Notes under the pieces: model-generated
Database searches by the model: none
What the model saw: only the letters and a program-made list of their open reading frames with translations
Told to the model about the DNA's origin: nothing
Shown here: piece after piece, positions 1 through 8,695 of the stretch
Layout of the letters: every line of letters starts with the position of its first letter
Numbering within the stretch: position 1 is the stretch's first letter
Translations under genes and position numbers: made by a program
From: Acidimicrobiales bacterium
GTDB lineage: Bacteria > Actinomycetota > Acidimicrobiia > Acidimicrobiales > JAUJNH01
Reading direction: 5' to 3'
DNA length: 64,000 bases
Assembly: GCA_030448245.1 (NCBI GenBank)
Contig: JAUJNH010000007.1
Coordinates: 150,995-214,994 of the forward strand

Positions 1-2
1 AG

Positions 3-215
3 AGCCCGGTGCAGGCCCAGGCCGTGGCTCGCTTGGGCGCAGGCCGGGCCGACGCCGTGCTCGCGGCTGCGGCCCGCTCGGGCCCGCAGAAGGACATCTT
101 CGTGTCGAGGCCGATGGCGCCGGTGCCGGCGGGGACCGAGCTGCGCTTCTCGATCGAGGCGGTGGACCAGCTCGGCTTTGGCGCCCGCTTGGCCGAGCAG
201 GTGATCAGCTGCTGA
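3..215 (+). CDS. 3' end of an unidentified protein (partial)
   Basis: The frame is open from the left edge and stops with TGA at 213-215, so only the C-terminal ~70 residues are present. The residues are Ala/Gly/Arg-rich and end in LAEQVISC. The next gene on the opposite strand ends at the adjacent base, so the two converge with no space between. Typical actinobacterial third-position GC supports real coding. I do not recognise the family. Confidence 0.45.
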   Translation, partial: SPVQAQAVARLGAGRADAVLAAAARSGPQKDIFVSRPMAPVPAGTELRFSIEAVDQLGFGARLAEQVISC

Positions 216-1670
216 TCACTGGAGGACGTCGACGAAGCGCTCCAGCTGCCGGAGGTTGCGGCACTCGAAGACACCGTCGCAGTGGTTGGCGTACTCGCCG
301 ACGATCGAGTCCCCCGTGTCCCAGTAGCTCTTCGGCTCCGGGTTCAGCCAGTACACGTGGCGGGCCTTGGCCCGGATCTCCTTCACGACCCACGAGCCGG
401 CCGCGTGGTAGTTGTTCCGGGCGTCGCCGAGCAGGATGACCGTGGTCTTGGGGCCGATGTCGCTCCCCCACCGCTTCCAAAAGGTCTCAAAGGCGTGGCC
501 GTAGTCGCTGTGGCCGTCGACCCAGATCACGTCGGCCTCGGTGTTCACCCGGTGGATGGCTGAGGCCACGTCGTCGACGCCGTCGAAGAAGCGGGTGACC
601 TCGTCGATCCCGTCGATGAAGACGAACGACCGGACCTTCGAGAACTGGCCGGCGATGGCGTGCACCAGCATCAGCGTGAAGCGGGCGAAGGCGGCGACCG
701 ACCCGGAGATGTCGGCGACCACGAAGATCTCCGGCTTGGTGGGGCGGGGGTAGCGGAACTTCGGCTCGGCCGGCACGCCGCCGTAGCTGAGCGAGTGGCG
801 CACCGTGCTGCGGAAGTCGAGCGGGCCCTTCCGGCCGTGACGGCGCTTGCGGGCCAGGCGGACGGCGAGCTTGCGGGTGAGCGGGAAGAGCGCCTTGCGC
901 AGCTGGGCCATCTCCTCCTTCGAGGCGTGCATGAAGTCGATGTCCTCGGGCAGCGGCTTGCGCAGCGTCTTGGCCATGGCCTGGGGGCCGCGGTCGGCCA
1001 CGAGGCGGCGCCGGATCTCGGCCTCGATCTCCTTGCGCAACCGGTCCATGCGGCTCTCGAACTCGTCGAGGGCCAGCCGGCGCTCGAGGTCGGTGAGGCC
1101 GCCGTCGGCGTCGTCCTCGGCCTGCTCCAGGAGCCGCCGGAGCATCCCTTCGAGGTCGAGGTGGCGCAGCGTCCGGTAGAGGTAGTACGTGCCCCCCACC
1201 GGCCGGCCCGGCTCCATCCCGCTGAACCGGGTCACGGCCTGCTTGGCCAGCGCCTTGGTCACGGCGTCGTCGCCGTCGAGCATCGCCTTGTAGAGCATCT
1301 CGGCCAGCTCCTCGGCCGTGAGCCCCTCCAGGCTGCCGGCCCCCTCGGGCTGCCCGCCCTGCAGCTGCTGGAGCAGGCCGTCCAGATCGTCCTCCACCAC
1401 CGGGCCCACGTCCCCCGGGTCGAGGCTGGCGTCACCGCCGAGCGCCGAGAAGTACACCTCGAAGACCGTCTCGAAGGGCCGCCAGTGCGAGTGGCTCTTC
1501 ACCATCGTGGCCGCCAAGGCGTACTTGAGGGACTCGCGGTCGGCCAGGTCGACGACCCGCAGGGCCTCCATGGCATCGATGTGCTCGGTCAGCGACACGG
1601 GCAGGCCGGCGTTGCGCAGCTCGATGACGAACCCGTTGAGCACGTCGAGCAGGGAGCGGGTGGCGGCCAT
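216..1670 (-). CDS. CoxE-like VWA domain protein
   Basis: A 484-aa protein of the VWA/CoxE family. The N-terminal ~310 residues are mostly helical and charged. The C-terminal VWA domain begins near residue 317 and has a MIDAS motif DISGS at about 320-324. The ending (YWLNPEP and a conserved acidic/aromatic tail) is typical of CoxE-like proteins. It starts 3 nt after the stop of a MoxR ATPase gene. Such MoxR-VWA pairs are known to act together as metal-dependent chaperone or maturation machines, for example in CO dehydrogenase assembly. No CO dehydrogenase genes are visible here, so the client is unknown. The gene is probably co-transcribed with proA and the MoxR gene. Confidence 0.85.
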   Translation of the reverse strand: MAATRSLLDVLNGFVIELRNAGLPVSLTEHIDAMEALRVVDLADRESLKYALAATMVKSHSHWRPFETVFEVYFSALGGDASLDPGDVGPVVEDDLDGLLQQLQGGQPEGAGSLEGLTAEELAEMLYKAMLDGDDAVTKALAKQAVTRFSGMEPGRPVGGTYYLYRTLRHLDLEGMLRRLLEQAEDDADGGLTDLERRLALDEFESRMDRLRKEIEAEIRRRLVADRGPQAMAKTLRKPLPEDIDFMHASKEEMAQLRKALFPLTRKLAVRLARKRRHGRKGPLDFRSTVRHSLSYGGVPAEPKFRYPRPTKPEIFVVADISGSVAAFARFTLMLVHAIAGQFSKVRSFVFIDGIDEVTRFFDGVDDVASAIHRVNTEADVIWVDGHSDYGHAFETFWKRWGSDIGPKTTVILLGDARNNYHAAGSWVVKEIRAKARHVYWLNPEPKSYWDTGDSIVGEYANHCDGVFECRNLRQLERFVDVLQ

Positions 1671-1672
1671 GG

Positions 1673-2566
1673 TCAGCGAGCCTTGAGCGGGTCGTTGACC
1701 GTCAGCTCCTTTGCCGCCCGCTGGATGTCGGACTGGTACTTGAGGAGGATGTTGAGGGTGCTCTTGGCCGTCTCGGCGTCGACGTCGTCGATGCCGAGGA
1801 GGAGGAGGGTGCGGGCCCAGTCGAGCGTCTCGGAGACCGACGGGTGCTTCTTCAGCTCGAGCTGGCGGATCGACCGGACGATGCGGACCACCTGGTCGGC
1901 CAGGTGCTCGGAGATGTCCGGCACCCGGGTGAGCACGATCTCCTTCTCGCGCTCCATCTGCGGGTAGTCGATGTGCAGGAACAGGCAGCGCCGCTTCAGC
2001 GCCTCTGACAGCTCACGCATGTTGTTCGAGGTGAGGAGCACGAGCGGGACCTGCTCGGCGGCCACCGTCCCCAGCTCGGGGATCGACACCTGGTAGTCGG
2101 ACAGGACCTCGAGGAGCAGCGCCTCGGTCTCGATCTCCAGGCGGTCGACCTCGTCGATCAGGAGCACCACCGGGTCGGTGGCCCGGATCGCCTCGAGCAG
2201 CGGCCGGCTCAGCAGGAAGCTCTCGGAGAAGATGTCCTCCTCGAGCTCGCTCCAGGTGGCCCCCTCGCCCTCGGCGTTGCGCTCGGCCTGGATCCGCAGC
2301 AGCTGCTTCTTGTAGTTCCACTCGTACAGCGCCTTTGACTCGTCGAGGCCCTCGTAGCACTGCAGCCGGATGAGGCGGGATCCGGTGACGGCGGCCACCG
2401 CCTTGGCCAGCTCGGTCTTGCCGGTCCCGGCCGGACCCTCGACCAGGATCGGCTTCTCCAGGCGGTCGGCCAGGTGGACGACGCCGCTGATGGCGTCGTC
2501 GGCCAGGTAGGAGACCGTCTTGAGGGCGTCCTTGACGTCGGCGGCTGACTCGAAGCGGGCGGCCAC
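1673..2566 (-). CDS. MoxR-family AAA+ ATPase
   Basis: A 297-aa AAA+ ATPase with a Walker A motif (GPAGTGKT, residues 44-51), a Walker B motif (LLIDEVD, near 135) and sensor-like TSNN. The length and the lack of extra domains fit MoxR/CoxD-type proteins, which remodel or activate partners together with VWA proteins. It lies 3 nt downstream of proA and 2 nt upstream of the CoxE-like VWA gene, so proA-moxR-coxE is one tight unit. The function of the ATPase-VWA pair is inferred from the family; the specific substrate cannot be read from the sequence. Confidence 0.88.
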   Translation of the reverse strand: MAARFESAADVKDALKTVSYLADDAISGVVHLADRLEKPILVEGPAGTGKTELAKAVAAVTGSRLIRLQCYEGLDESKALYEWNYKKQLLRIQAERNAEGEGATWSELEEDIFSESFLLSRPLLEAIRATDPVVLLIDEVDRLEIETEALLLEVLSDYQVSIPELGTVAAEQVPLVLLTSNNMRELSEALKRRCLFLHIDYPQMEREKEIVLTRVPDISEHLADQVVRIVRSIRQLELKKHPSVSETLDWARTLLLLGIDDVDAETAKSTLNILLKYQSDIQRAAKELTVNDPLKAR

Positions 2567-2569
2567 GGA

Positions 2570-3841
2570 TCAGCGGACGTGGCCGTCGCCGTCGACCAGG
2601 TACTTGGTCGTCGTCAGCTCGCGCACGCCCATCGGGCCGCGGGCGTGGAGCTTCTGGGTGCTGATGCCGATCTCGGCGCCGAAGCCGAACTCCTCGCCGT
2701 CGGTGAAGCGGGTCGAGGCGTTGACCACCACGGCGGCGGCGTCGACCTCGCGCTGGAAGCGGGCGGCGCTGGCTAGGTCGCGGGTGACGATGGCCTCGGT
2801 GTGGCCGGAGCCGAAGCGGGTGATGTGCTCGACGGCCTCGCCCAGCGAGCCGACCACCCTGGCCTTGAGCACCAGGTCGAGGTACTCCCGGCCCCACTCG
2901 GCGTAGTCGTCGATCTCGGCGGCGGGGGGCCCGAGGAGGGCCACCGCCTCGGCGTCGCCCCGCAGCTCGACGCCCTCGAGGGCGGCCGCGGCACGGGGCA
3001 GGAAGCTGCTGGCCACGTCGCGGTGGACGAGCAGCGCCTCGGTGGCGTTGCACACCCCGGGCCGCTGGGTCTTGCCGTTGACGAGGATGGCCAGGGCGGC
3101 GTCGAGGTCGGCGCTCGCGTCCACGTACACGTGGCAGTTGCCGTCGCCGTCGATGACGTAGGGCACGGTGGCGTGCTCGACGATCGCCTCGATCAGGGAG
3201 CGGCCGCCCCGGGGGACGAGGAGGTCGATCGAGCCGCGCAGGCGCATGAAGTCGACGGCGCCGGCCCGGCTGGTGTCCTCGACCAGGGCCACGCAGTCGA
3301 CCGGGAGGCCCTCCTTCTCGACCGCGTCGCGGAGGGCGGCGGCGATGACCAGGTTCGACGAGATGGCGGCCGCCGAGCCGCGGAGGAAGGCGGCGTTGCC
3401 GGCCTTCAGGCACAGGGCGGCGGCGTCGCTGGTGACGTTGGGCCGGCTCTCGTAGATGACGGCCACGACGCCGAGCGGCACCCGCACCCGGCGCAGGCGC
3501 AGGCCGTTGGGCCGCACCCACCCGTCGACCACCTCGCCCACCGGGTCGGCCAGCCCTGCCACCTGGCGCAGCCCGCCGGCCATGCCCTCGATGCGGGCCG
3601 GGCTGAGCCGGAGGCGGTCGACCAGTGGGCCCGGCGTGCCCTGCCCCTCGGCCCGGGCCACGTCCTCGGCGTTGGCCGCCAGGATGGCGTCGGCCCGGTC
3701 GACGAGCAGGTCGGCCGCGGCGAGGAGGACCGCGTCCTTGGTGGCCGACGAGGCGGTGGCCAGCACCCGGCTGGCCGCCTTCACCCGCCGGCCGAGCTCG
3801 GCCAGCGAGGCTGCCGTCGGCGGCGCGGCGGGATCGGCCAT
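2570..3841 (-). CDS. proA: glutamate-5-semialdehyde dehydrogenase (gamma-glutamyl phosphate reductase)
   Basis: The second enzyme of proline synthesis: it reduces gamma-glutamyl phosphate with NADPH to glutamate 5-semialdehyde. The 423-aa length is normal. The conserved PRGG segment and the catalytic cysteine in RPGVCNA (about residue 263) are present. The ATG start at 3841 is preceded 6 nt upstream by TAGGCT, which looks like a -10 box giving a leaderless message; there is no Shine-Dalgarno sequence. Its partner proB is ~8.3 kb away, separated by a membrane-stress-like gene set, whereas proB and proA are usually adjacent. Confidence 0.97.
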   Translation of the reverse strand: MADPAAPPTAASLAELGRRVKAASRVLATASSATKDAVLLAAADLLVDRADAILAANAEDVARAEGQGTPGPLVDRLRLSPARIEGMAGGLRQVAGLADPVGEVVDGWVRPNGLRLRRVRVPLGVVAVIYESRPNVTSDAAALCLKAGNAAFLRGSAAAISSNLVIAAALRDAVEKEGLPVDCVALVEDTSRAGAVDFMRLRGSIDLLVPRGGRSLIEAIVEHATVPYVIDGDGNCHVYVDASADLDAALAILVNGKTQRPGVCNATEALLVHRDVASSFLPRAAAALEGVELRGDAEAVALLGPPAAEIDDYAEWGREYLDLVLKARVVGSLGEAVEHITRFGSGHTEAIVTRDLASAARFQREVDAAAVVVNASTRFTDGEEFGFGAEIGISTQKLHARGPMGVRELTTTKYLVDGDGHVR

Positions 3842-3847
3842 GGCCTC

Positions 3848-3853
3848 AGCCTA
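3848..3853 (-). promoter_or_regulatory. candidate -10 box for leaderless proA transcript
   Basis: TAGGCT on the minus strand, 6 nt before the proA ATG. It fits the actinobacterial TANNNT -10 element, and its spacing would put the transcription start at or beside the start codon. No Shine-Dalgarno sequence is present. No clear -35 is seen. Confidence 0.45.
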
Positions 3854-3891
3854 CCGACGGGCGGTCCGTCAGCCGCCCGGTTGCCCGGCCG

Positions 3892-4308
3892 TCAGCTGCG
3901 GCCCGTGACCTTCTTCTTGAGGGCGCCCAGCCCGCTCCTTCCGCCCTCCTTGGCCTTCGCCGCGTATCTCTTGGCCCGCTGCAGCAGGAGCCGGGCCCAC
4001 ACGAACTCGGTGGCGAGGAGGGCCAGACCGGCGATGAGCACGAGGATGCCGGGCCCGGGCAGGACGAACATGGCGATGCCGGCGACCACGATCGTGACCC
4101 CCACCACCAGGACGATCATGCGGTAGGCCTGGCGGACGATGACGTTCGGGCTGCGCCCCAGCTCGTACCAGCGCCGGGCCCGGTCCTCAGCCCGCTCCTC
4201 GAGCGGGTCGTCCAGCCGCTCCAGGCGCGGGTGCCGGTGTGCGCCGCCGCCCTCCACGGACGACAGTCTGCCCCGGCTGGTGCGGCTCTGCGCGGTCGAC
4301 TCGGTCAC
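3892..4308 (-). CDS. PGPGW-type small transmembrane protein
   Basis: A 138-aa protein with a charged N-terminus, two adjacent hydrophobic segments at about residues 65-105 joined by a Pro-Gly turn (FVLPGPG), and a basic Lys-rich C-terminus. This matches the PGPGW/TIGR02611 family of actinobacterial membrane proteins of unknown role. Its start overlaps the stop of the TerC gene by 4 nt (ATGA), so the two are translationally coupled. Two helices with a basic tail suggest an inner-membrane protein. Confidence 0.75.
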   Translation of the reverse strand: MTESTAQSRTSRGRLSSVEGGGAHRHPRLERLDDPLEERAEDRARRWYELGRSPNVIVRQAYRMIVLVVGVTIVVAGIAMFVLPGPGILVLIAGLALLATEFVWARLLLQRAKRYAAKAKEGGRSGLGALKKKVTGRS

Positions 4309-5420
4309 CGGGGGGCTCGGTCCTCACCGTCGACCTCGGTCGGCTGCGCCAGGCCCTCCGAGGCCGCCGGTCCGCTCTCCCCGTCCCGGTCCCGGCGCCG
4401 CTCGGCCTCGCCCATCTCGTGGTCGACCGAGTCGTCGGTGTCGGCGTCGCGCTGGTCAGCCTTGAGCGACGCCACGATGGCCACCGTGAGCACGACGGCG
4501 ATCACGACCAGGGACAGCCAGGTCGGCGGGTGCAGCTCGAACGGCTTGCCGACGGCCAGCATCTTGAGGCCGACGTAGGCCAGGATCACGCCGAGCCCGA
4601 GGTTGAGGTACCGGAACTTCCCGGCCAGGCCGGACAGCAGGAAGAACAGCGAGCGCAGGCCGAGGATGGCAAAGGCGTTCGAGGAGAAGACGATGAACTG
4701 CTCGCGGCTGACGGCCAACACAGCCGGCACCGAGTCGACGGCGAACACCACGTCGGTGGTCTCGATCAGGATCAGGACGGCGAACAGGGGGGTGGCCACC
4801 CGCTTGCCGTCCTTCTTGGTGAACATCTTCTGGCCGTCGTACTCGTCGGTCGACGGGATCACCTTGCGCACGGCCCGGAGCGCGAGGTTCTGCGAGTAGT
4901 CGACCTCGTCGGTCTCGTCGTGGTGGGCGATCTTCCAGGCCGTGTACAGCAGGAAGACGCCGAACACGTACAGAACCCACTCGAAGCGCTCGATGAGGGC
5001 CACGCCCGCGAAGATGAAGACGGCACGAAGCACCAGGGCCCCGAAGATGCCCCAGAACAGCACCCGGAACTGGTACTGCTTCGGCACGCCGAAGAACGAG
5101 AAGATCACGGCCCAGACGAAGACGTTGTCGATCGAGAGCGACTTCTCGATCAGGAAGCCTGAGATGTACTCGGTGGCCGCCAAACCGCCGTGCCAGCCGA
5201 ACATCAGGCCCGTGAAGGCGACGCCGATCGAGATCCAGATGGCCGACTCGATCGCCGCCTCCTTGAAGCTGACGACGTGGGGCTTGCGGTGCACGATGAG
5301 CAGGTCGGCCACGACGAGCAGGGTGAGGAAGCCGAGGAGCGCGCCCCACTGCCAGGGGTGGACGTCGAAGGAGGCGAACCTCCCTCCGGCGTCGGCGGCG
5401 GCGGCGAGCATGGTGGGCAC
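4305..5420 (-). CDS. TerC-family integral membrane protein
   Basis: A 371-aa multi-pass membrane protein of the TerC/Alx family. It has the conserved acidic intramembrane motifs around DNVFVWAVIF and ETTDVVFAVDSVPA, and a charged C-terminal tail. TerC relatives are implicated in tellurite resistance and manganese or metal export, and may metallate exported enzymes. I use the GTG at 5420, which has a CGGAGAC ribosome site. The gene is divergent from the AAA+ ATPase at 5566 and coupled to the downstream PGPGW gene. Proximity to TerB-like, VWA and PspA genes fits Ter-linked stress systems, but this is context only. Confidence 0.9.
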   Translation of the reverse strand: MPTMLAAAADAGGRFASFDVHPWQWGALLGFLTLLVVADLLIVHRKPHVVSFKEAAIESAIWISIGVAFTGLMFGWHGGLAATEYISGFLIEKSLSIDNVFVWAVIFSFFGVPKQYQFRVLFWGIFGALVLRAVFIFAGVALIERFEWVLYVFGVFLLYTAWKIAHHDETDEVDYSQNLALRAVRKVIPSTDEYDGQKMFTKKDGKRVATPLFAVLILIETTDVVFAVDSVPAVLAVSREQFIVFSSNAFAILGLRSLFFLLSGLAGKFRYLNLGLGVILAYVGLKMLAVGKPFELHPPTWLSLVVIAVVLTVAIVASLKADQRDADTDDSVDHEMGEAERRRDRDGESGPAASEGLAQPTEVDGEDRAPR

Positions 5421-5552
5421 GATGGGTCTCCGGGGGGCTGGTGCGCGGGTGGGGTGGACCTACCCCTGGCGGCGTGTCCGTGACCATGCTGGCCGCCGCG
5501 GCTCGACTACGTCAACCGTGGCTTGACAGGGTGGCAGGCGACCGGCCGCCAT

Positions 5553-5558
5553 TAGCGT
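5553..5558 (+). promoter_or_regulatory. candidate -10 box for leaderless AAA+ gene
   Basis: TAGCGT lies 7 nt before the GTG start at 5566, which suggests a leaderless transcript. A TTGACA lies at 5523-5528, but its spacing (24 nt) is too long for a standard sigma-70 pair. The 145-nt space between terC (minus) and this gene (plus) must hold promoters for both directions. Confidence 0.4.
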
Positions 5559-5565
5559 CTCGCCC

Positions 5566-7014
5566 GTGAGCTTCCTCGAGGGCGCCCTGCGCACCGTGCT
5601 CAGCGCCGGCCGCCCCGGGGCGCCCACGGGGCCGCTGGTCGAGCCGGTCGAGCGGTTCGTGGCCGAGGTGGCCGAGGTGCTCGTCGGCCTGGCCGGCACC
5701 GTCGCCGGCCGCCTGTCGGCCTCACCGGCCGAGCTCGAGCGGGATGTGGCGATCGAGGCGCTGAACATCGCCATGGCCATCGCCGACGCCGACGGGCGCC
5801 ACAGCGACACCGAGCTGGCCGCCCTGGGCCAGGCCTTTGGCGGCCGCTTCGGCTCGGCCGCCACCGTGGGCCTCGACGGCCGCAGCCGGTGGCTGGAGGA
5901 GCCGTCGACGCTGTTCGAGATCCTGGTCGGCCACGACGCCCGCGACGGCACCCGCACGGCGTGGCGCTACTACGAGCTGGCCATGCGCATCGCCCACACC
6001 ACCGCCGGTCTCGACGCCGTCACGTCGGAGGCCGAGCTGGCGGCGATCGACCGGCTGCGCAGGACCCTCCTCGACACCATGCGCAGCGGCCCGCCCTCGC
6101 CCTCGGCCCGCCAGGCCTCGGGCGGCGGCCCCGCAGACCCGGCCGACGCGGCGGCGGGCACCCCACTGCCGGCGCCCGAGCAGCTGCCTCCGCCCCGGCC
6201 GCTGTCCGAGCTGCTGGCCGAGCTCGACGCCCTCATCGGCCTGGCCCCGGTGAAGGCCGAGATCCACCGGGTGGCCGACCTCCTCCGAGTCATGCAGCTG
6301 CGGCGGGAGCGGGGCCTGCCCACCACCGGTGGCAGCCGGCACCTGGTGTTCACCGGCAACCCTGGCACCGGGAAGACCACGGTGGCCCGGCTGGTGGCGC
6401 AGATCTACCGCACCCTCGGCGTGGTCGAGGGGGGCCACCTGGTCGAGACCGACCGCAGCGGCCTGGTCGCCGGCTTCGTCGGGCAGACTGCGACGAAGGT
6501 GAAGGCCGTGGTCGACTCGGCTCTCGGCGGGGTGCTGCTCATCGACGAGGCCTACGCCCTGGTCCGGGGCACCGAGAGCGACTTCGGGCGCGAGGCCATC
6601 GACACGCTGGTGAAGATGGTCGAGGACCACCGCGACGACCTCGTCGTCATCCTCGCCGGCTACCCCGACGAGATGGCCCTGCTGGTGGCGGCCAACCCGG
6701 GGCTCAAGAGCCGCTTCCCGACCACCATCCACTTCCCGGACTACAGCACCGAGGAGCTGGTCGCCATCTTCGCGGTGATGTGCCGCTCCGCCTCCTACGA
6801 GCCGACACCCGCGGCCCTCGAGGTCGTGCGCCGACGCTTCGACGCCGACCCCCGCGGGCCCGGCTTCGGCAACGCCCGCGCCGCCCGGAACCTGTTCGAG
6901 GCGGCGCTGGCCCGCCACGCCAGCCGCATCGTCGACCTGACCGAGGCGGGGACGTCGGTCACCGACGAGCAGCTGAGCACCCTGGAGCCGGCCGACCTCG
7001 AGCCCACGAGCTGA
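5566..7014 (+). CDS. TerB-like domain / CbbX-type AAA+ ATPase
   Basis: A 482-aa protein. Residues ~55-170 are helical with an acidic repeat pattern (IADADGRHSDTEL) resembling TerB/DjlA-like domains. Then comes a Pro-rich linker (~185-215) and a CbbX/SpoVK/EccA-type AAA+ domain with Walker A (GNPGTGKTT, ~263-271), Walker B (LLIDEAYAL, ~324) and an arginine finger region (LKSRF). CbbX/EccA ATPases remodel protein complexes. It is the first gene of a plus-strand set: the next gene starts on its stop codon (TGATG), and the set continues to a PspA homologue. I infer a chaperone role in envelope stress; the client is unknown. The TerB assignment is tentative. Confidence 0.85.
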   Translation: MSFLEGALRTVLSAGRPGAPTGPLVEPVERFVAEVAEVLVGLAGTVAGRLSASPAELERDVAIEALNIAMAIADADGRHSDTELAALGQAFGGRFGSAATVGLDGRSRWLEEPSTLFEILVGHDARDGTRTAWRYYELAMRIAHTTAGLDAVTSEAELAAIDRLRRTLLDTMRSGPPSPSARQASGGGPADPADAAAGTPLPAPEQLPPPRPLSELLAELDALIGLAPVKAEIHRVADLLRVMQLRRERGLPTTGGSRHLVFTGNPGTGKTTVARLVAQIYRTLGVVEGGHLVETDRSGLVAGFVGQTATKVKAVVDSALGGVLLIDEAYALVRGTESDFGREAIDTLVKMVEDHRDDLVVILAGYPDEMALLVAANPGLKSRFPTTIHFPDYSTEELVAIFAVMCRSASYEPTPAALEVVRRRFDADPRGPGFGNARAARNLFEAALARHASRIVDLTEAGTSVTDEQLSTLEPADLEPTS

Positions 7015-7931
7015 TGTCACCGGGCCTGAAGAGCCTCGCCGCGCTGGTGGCCGCCGCGGCCATGGTGGGTGCCGCGGTCGTGGGGCGCGGTGCGCTCGAG
7101 ACGAAGAAGGAGCGCGACGACCTCCGCCTCACGGTGGCGTGCGACCCCCTGGCCCAGGCGTTCTGCGAGGCGGCCGCGGCCGCCGATCCCCGCGTCACCG
7201 TCAAGGTCGAGGCGCCGGACGTCACCACCAAGCGGCTCGTCGGGCTGCAAGCCGGGGAGCGCCCTGACATCCAGGCGTGGGTCAGCGTCGGCCCTTGGCT
7301 CCAGATGGCCGACGGCCGCCGCCCGGGCCAAGCCCGGTTGCAACGGGGCGATCCCCACTTCGTGTCCTCCACGCCGCTGGTGCTCGTCACCCGCGCCGGC
7401 CAGAGGCTCGACGCGTGCGGAAAGCCGCCGGCCGGCTGCCTGCCGCTGCCTCGCAGCTCGGTCGGCCTCCCGTCGCCCCGCAGCAGCGGCATCGGCCTGG
7501 CGGGTCTGGCCCAGGTGGTTCTGGCCGCCACCGGCACGGCGGCCGCCGAGCTCGACAGGTCGGTCATCGAGTCGGGCAGCGCGGTACCGGTGATCGACGC
7601 CCTCGAACGGGCGACGAATCCGACCGCTGGCCTCGAGCAGCTCAACGCCAACTTCGCCCAGGCCAACCCGCTGGTCACCACCCAGGCGGCGGCGGCGGCG
7701 GTTGGCAGCCGCGCCGCCGTGATTCCGAGCGACCCGCCCGTCCGAGCCGTCCTCCAGGTGGGGCTGCTCGACGAGACCGCTCGCCTCGCCATGGGCGGCT
7801 CCGGGCCGGCAGGCAGGGCTTTGGCCAAGGCCGCCACCGATGCCGGCTGGGGCCCGCCGCTCGACCCCGCCGGCGGGCTCCCGGACCCCGGCGTCCTGGC
7901 CGCGCTCCAGGACGCCTGGCGGGGCCCATAG
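7014..7931 (+). CDS. membrane-anchored solute-binding-like protein
   Basis: A 305-aa protein starting on the previous gene's stop (TGATG). It has an N-terminal hydrophobic anchor (~residues 8-26) with no lipobox cysteine, then a domain with the layout of type-2 periplasmic binding proteins: an early TVACDPL strand, PDIQAWVS, and later segments. It resembles the binding-protein half of the VWA lipoprotein encoded at 8696-10495. No ABC permease or ATPase is nearby, so a transport role is unlikely; ligand sensing in the envelope is my inference. Translational coupling ties it to the AAA+ ATPase. Confidence 0.7.
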   Translation: MSPGLKSLAALVAAAAMVGAAVVGRGALETKKERDDLRLTVACDPLAQAFCEAAAAADPRVTVKVEAPDVTTKRLVGLQAGERPDIQAWVSVGPWLQMADGRRPGQARLQRGDPHFVSSTPLVLVTRAGQRLDACGKPPAGCLPLPRSSVGLPSPRSSGIGLAGLAQVVLAATGTAAAELDRSVIESGSAVPVIDALERATNPTAGLEQLNANFAQANPLVTTQAAAAAVGSRAAVIPSDPPVRAVLQVGLLDETARLAMGGSGPAGRALAKAATDAGWGPPLDPAGGLPDPGVLAALQDAWRGP

Positions 7932-7937
7932 CGATTG

Positions 7938-8603
7938 TCAGCCAGGCGCCGCCTCGGTCCCGAGGACGACCTGGAAGGCGCTCGCCCAGTCCTGGTAGCC
8001 AACGTCGTTGGGGTGGAACCAGTCGGCCGCGTACTTCCCCCGCCACGGTGGACCGGTTGCCGCCCACAGGTCGACGAGGCGCAGGTCTCGGGCCGAAGCC
8101 AGCTCTGCCAACAGCTCGTTGACCTGGTGGGCTTCCCGCTCCCGCAGGCCCCTGGGCAGGTTGGCCAGCAGCGAGCCGGCCGGCAGCGCAGCCGAGACCT
8201 GCTTCATTGCCTCGGCCAGGCCTGCGGGCCGGCGCAGCAGGTCGTTGGCCCCGACCGCGCAGGAGACCAGGTCAGGTGTGAGGGTGGCGAGCGCTGGAAC
8301 CTGGTCAACCAGCACGTCGGCGGCCAACGCCCCGCTCTTGGAGAGGTTGACCACCCGCCACTTCACCAGGTCGCGCTCCTCGAGCCAGGCCCGGACGAGC
8401 CCGACGTAGCCGCGGCTGGCCGCGCTGGCTCCGACGCCCTGGGCCGTCGAGTCACCGAACACGACCCAGAGCCGCTCCGTCCCCTGTCCGGGATGGTCGT
8501 TGGCCCGGCGCCACTCCTCGGCGTAGGCCAGGATCTGGTGGCGCCGCTCGCGGGTGCCGGGCAGGAGGCCGAGCAGCCGCCGCCGTACCGCCCCTCGCTC
8601 CAC
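7938..8603 (-). CDS. SGNH/GDSL-family hydrolase
   Basis: A 221-aa SGNH hydrolase. Block I is GDST (nucleophile Ser52), block III is GANDLL (residues 118-123), and block V is DWFHPND with Asp194 and His197 completing the triad. No signal peptide is evident, so it probably acts in the cytoplasm on an acyl or acetyl ester. It lies on the minus strand inside an otherwise plus-strand cluster, converging with the binding-protein gene (6-nt gap) and divergent from the VWA lipoprotein gene. Substrate unknown. Confidence 0.88.
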   Translation of the reverse strand: MERGAVRRRLLGLLPGTRERRHQILAYAEEWRRANDHPGQGTERLWVVFGDSTAQGVGASAASRGYVGLVRAWLEERDLVKWRVVNLSKSGALAADVLVDQVPALATLTPDLVSCAVGANDLLRRPAGLAEAMKQVSAALPAGSLLANLPRGLREREAHQVNELLAELASARDLRLVDLWAATGPPWRGKYAADWFHPNDVGYQDWASAFQVVLGTEAAPG

Positions 8604-8683
8604 GCCACCTGCAACCCCGTCGTCAGCTCCCGCCTTCCACGCCAGCCGGTCGGGGCCTGAGCCCGTTCGCCGCAGGGTGGCCC

Positions 8684-8689
8684 TAACCT
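8684..8689 (+). promoter_or_regulatory. candidate -10 box for leaderless VWA lipoprotein gene
   Basis: TAACCT followed by 6 nt and the GTG start at 8696. It matches TANNNT and would give a leaderless mRNA. It implies that the second half of the cluster (8696-12118) has its own promoter. Confidence 0.45.
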
Positions 8690-8695
8690 GCTCTC

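Noticed and set aside
9..215. Complete small gene starting at GTG 9
   Set aside because: The frame is open to the window edge, so this is more simply the end of a longer gene.
5421..5565. Possible yybP-ykoY (manganese) riboswitch before terC
   Set aside because: TerC genes often have one, and GGGGTAG and GGAGACC occur, but the conserved order and pairing of the motif could not be assembled; a covariance search would be needed.
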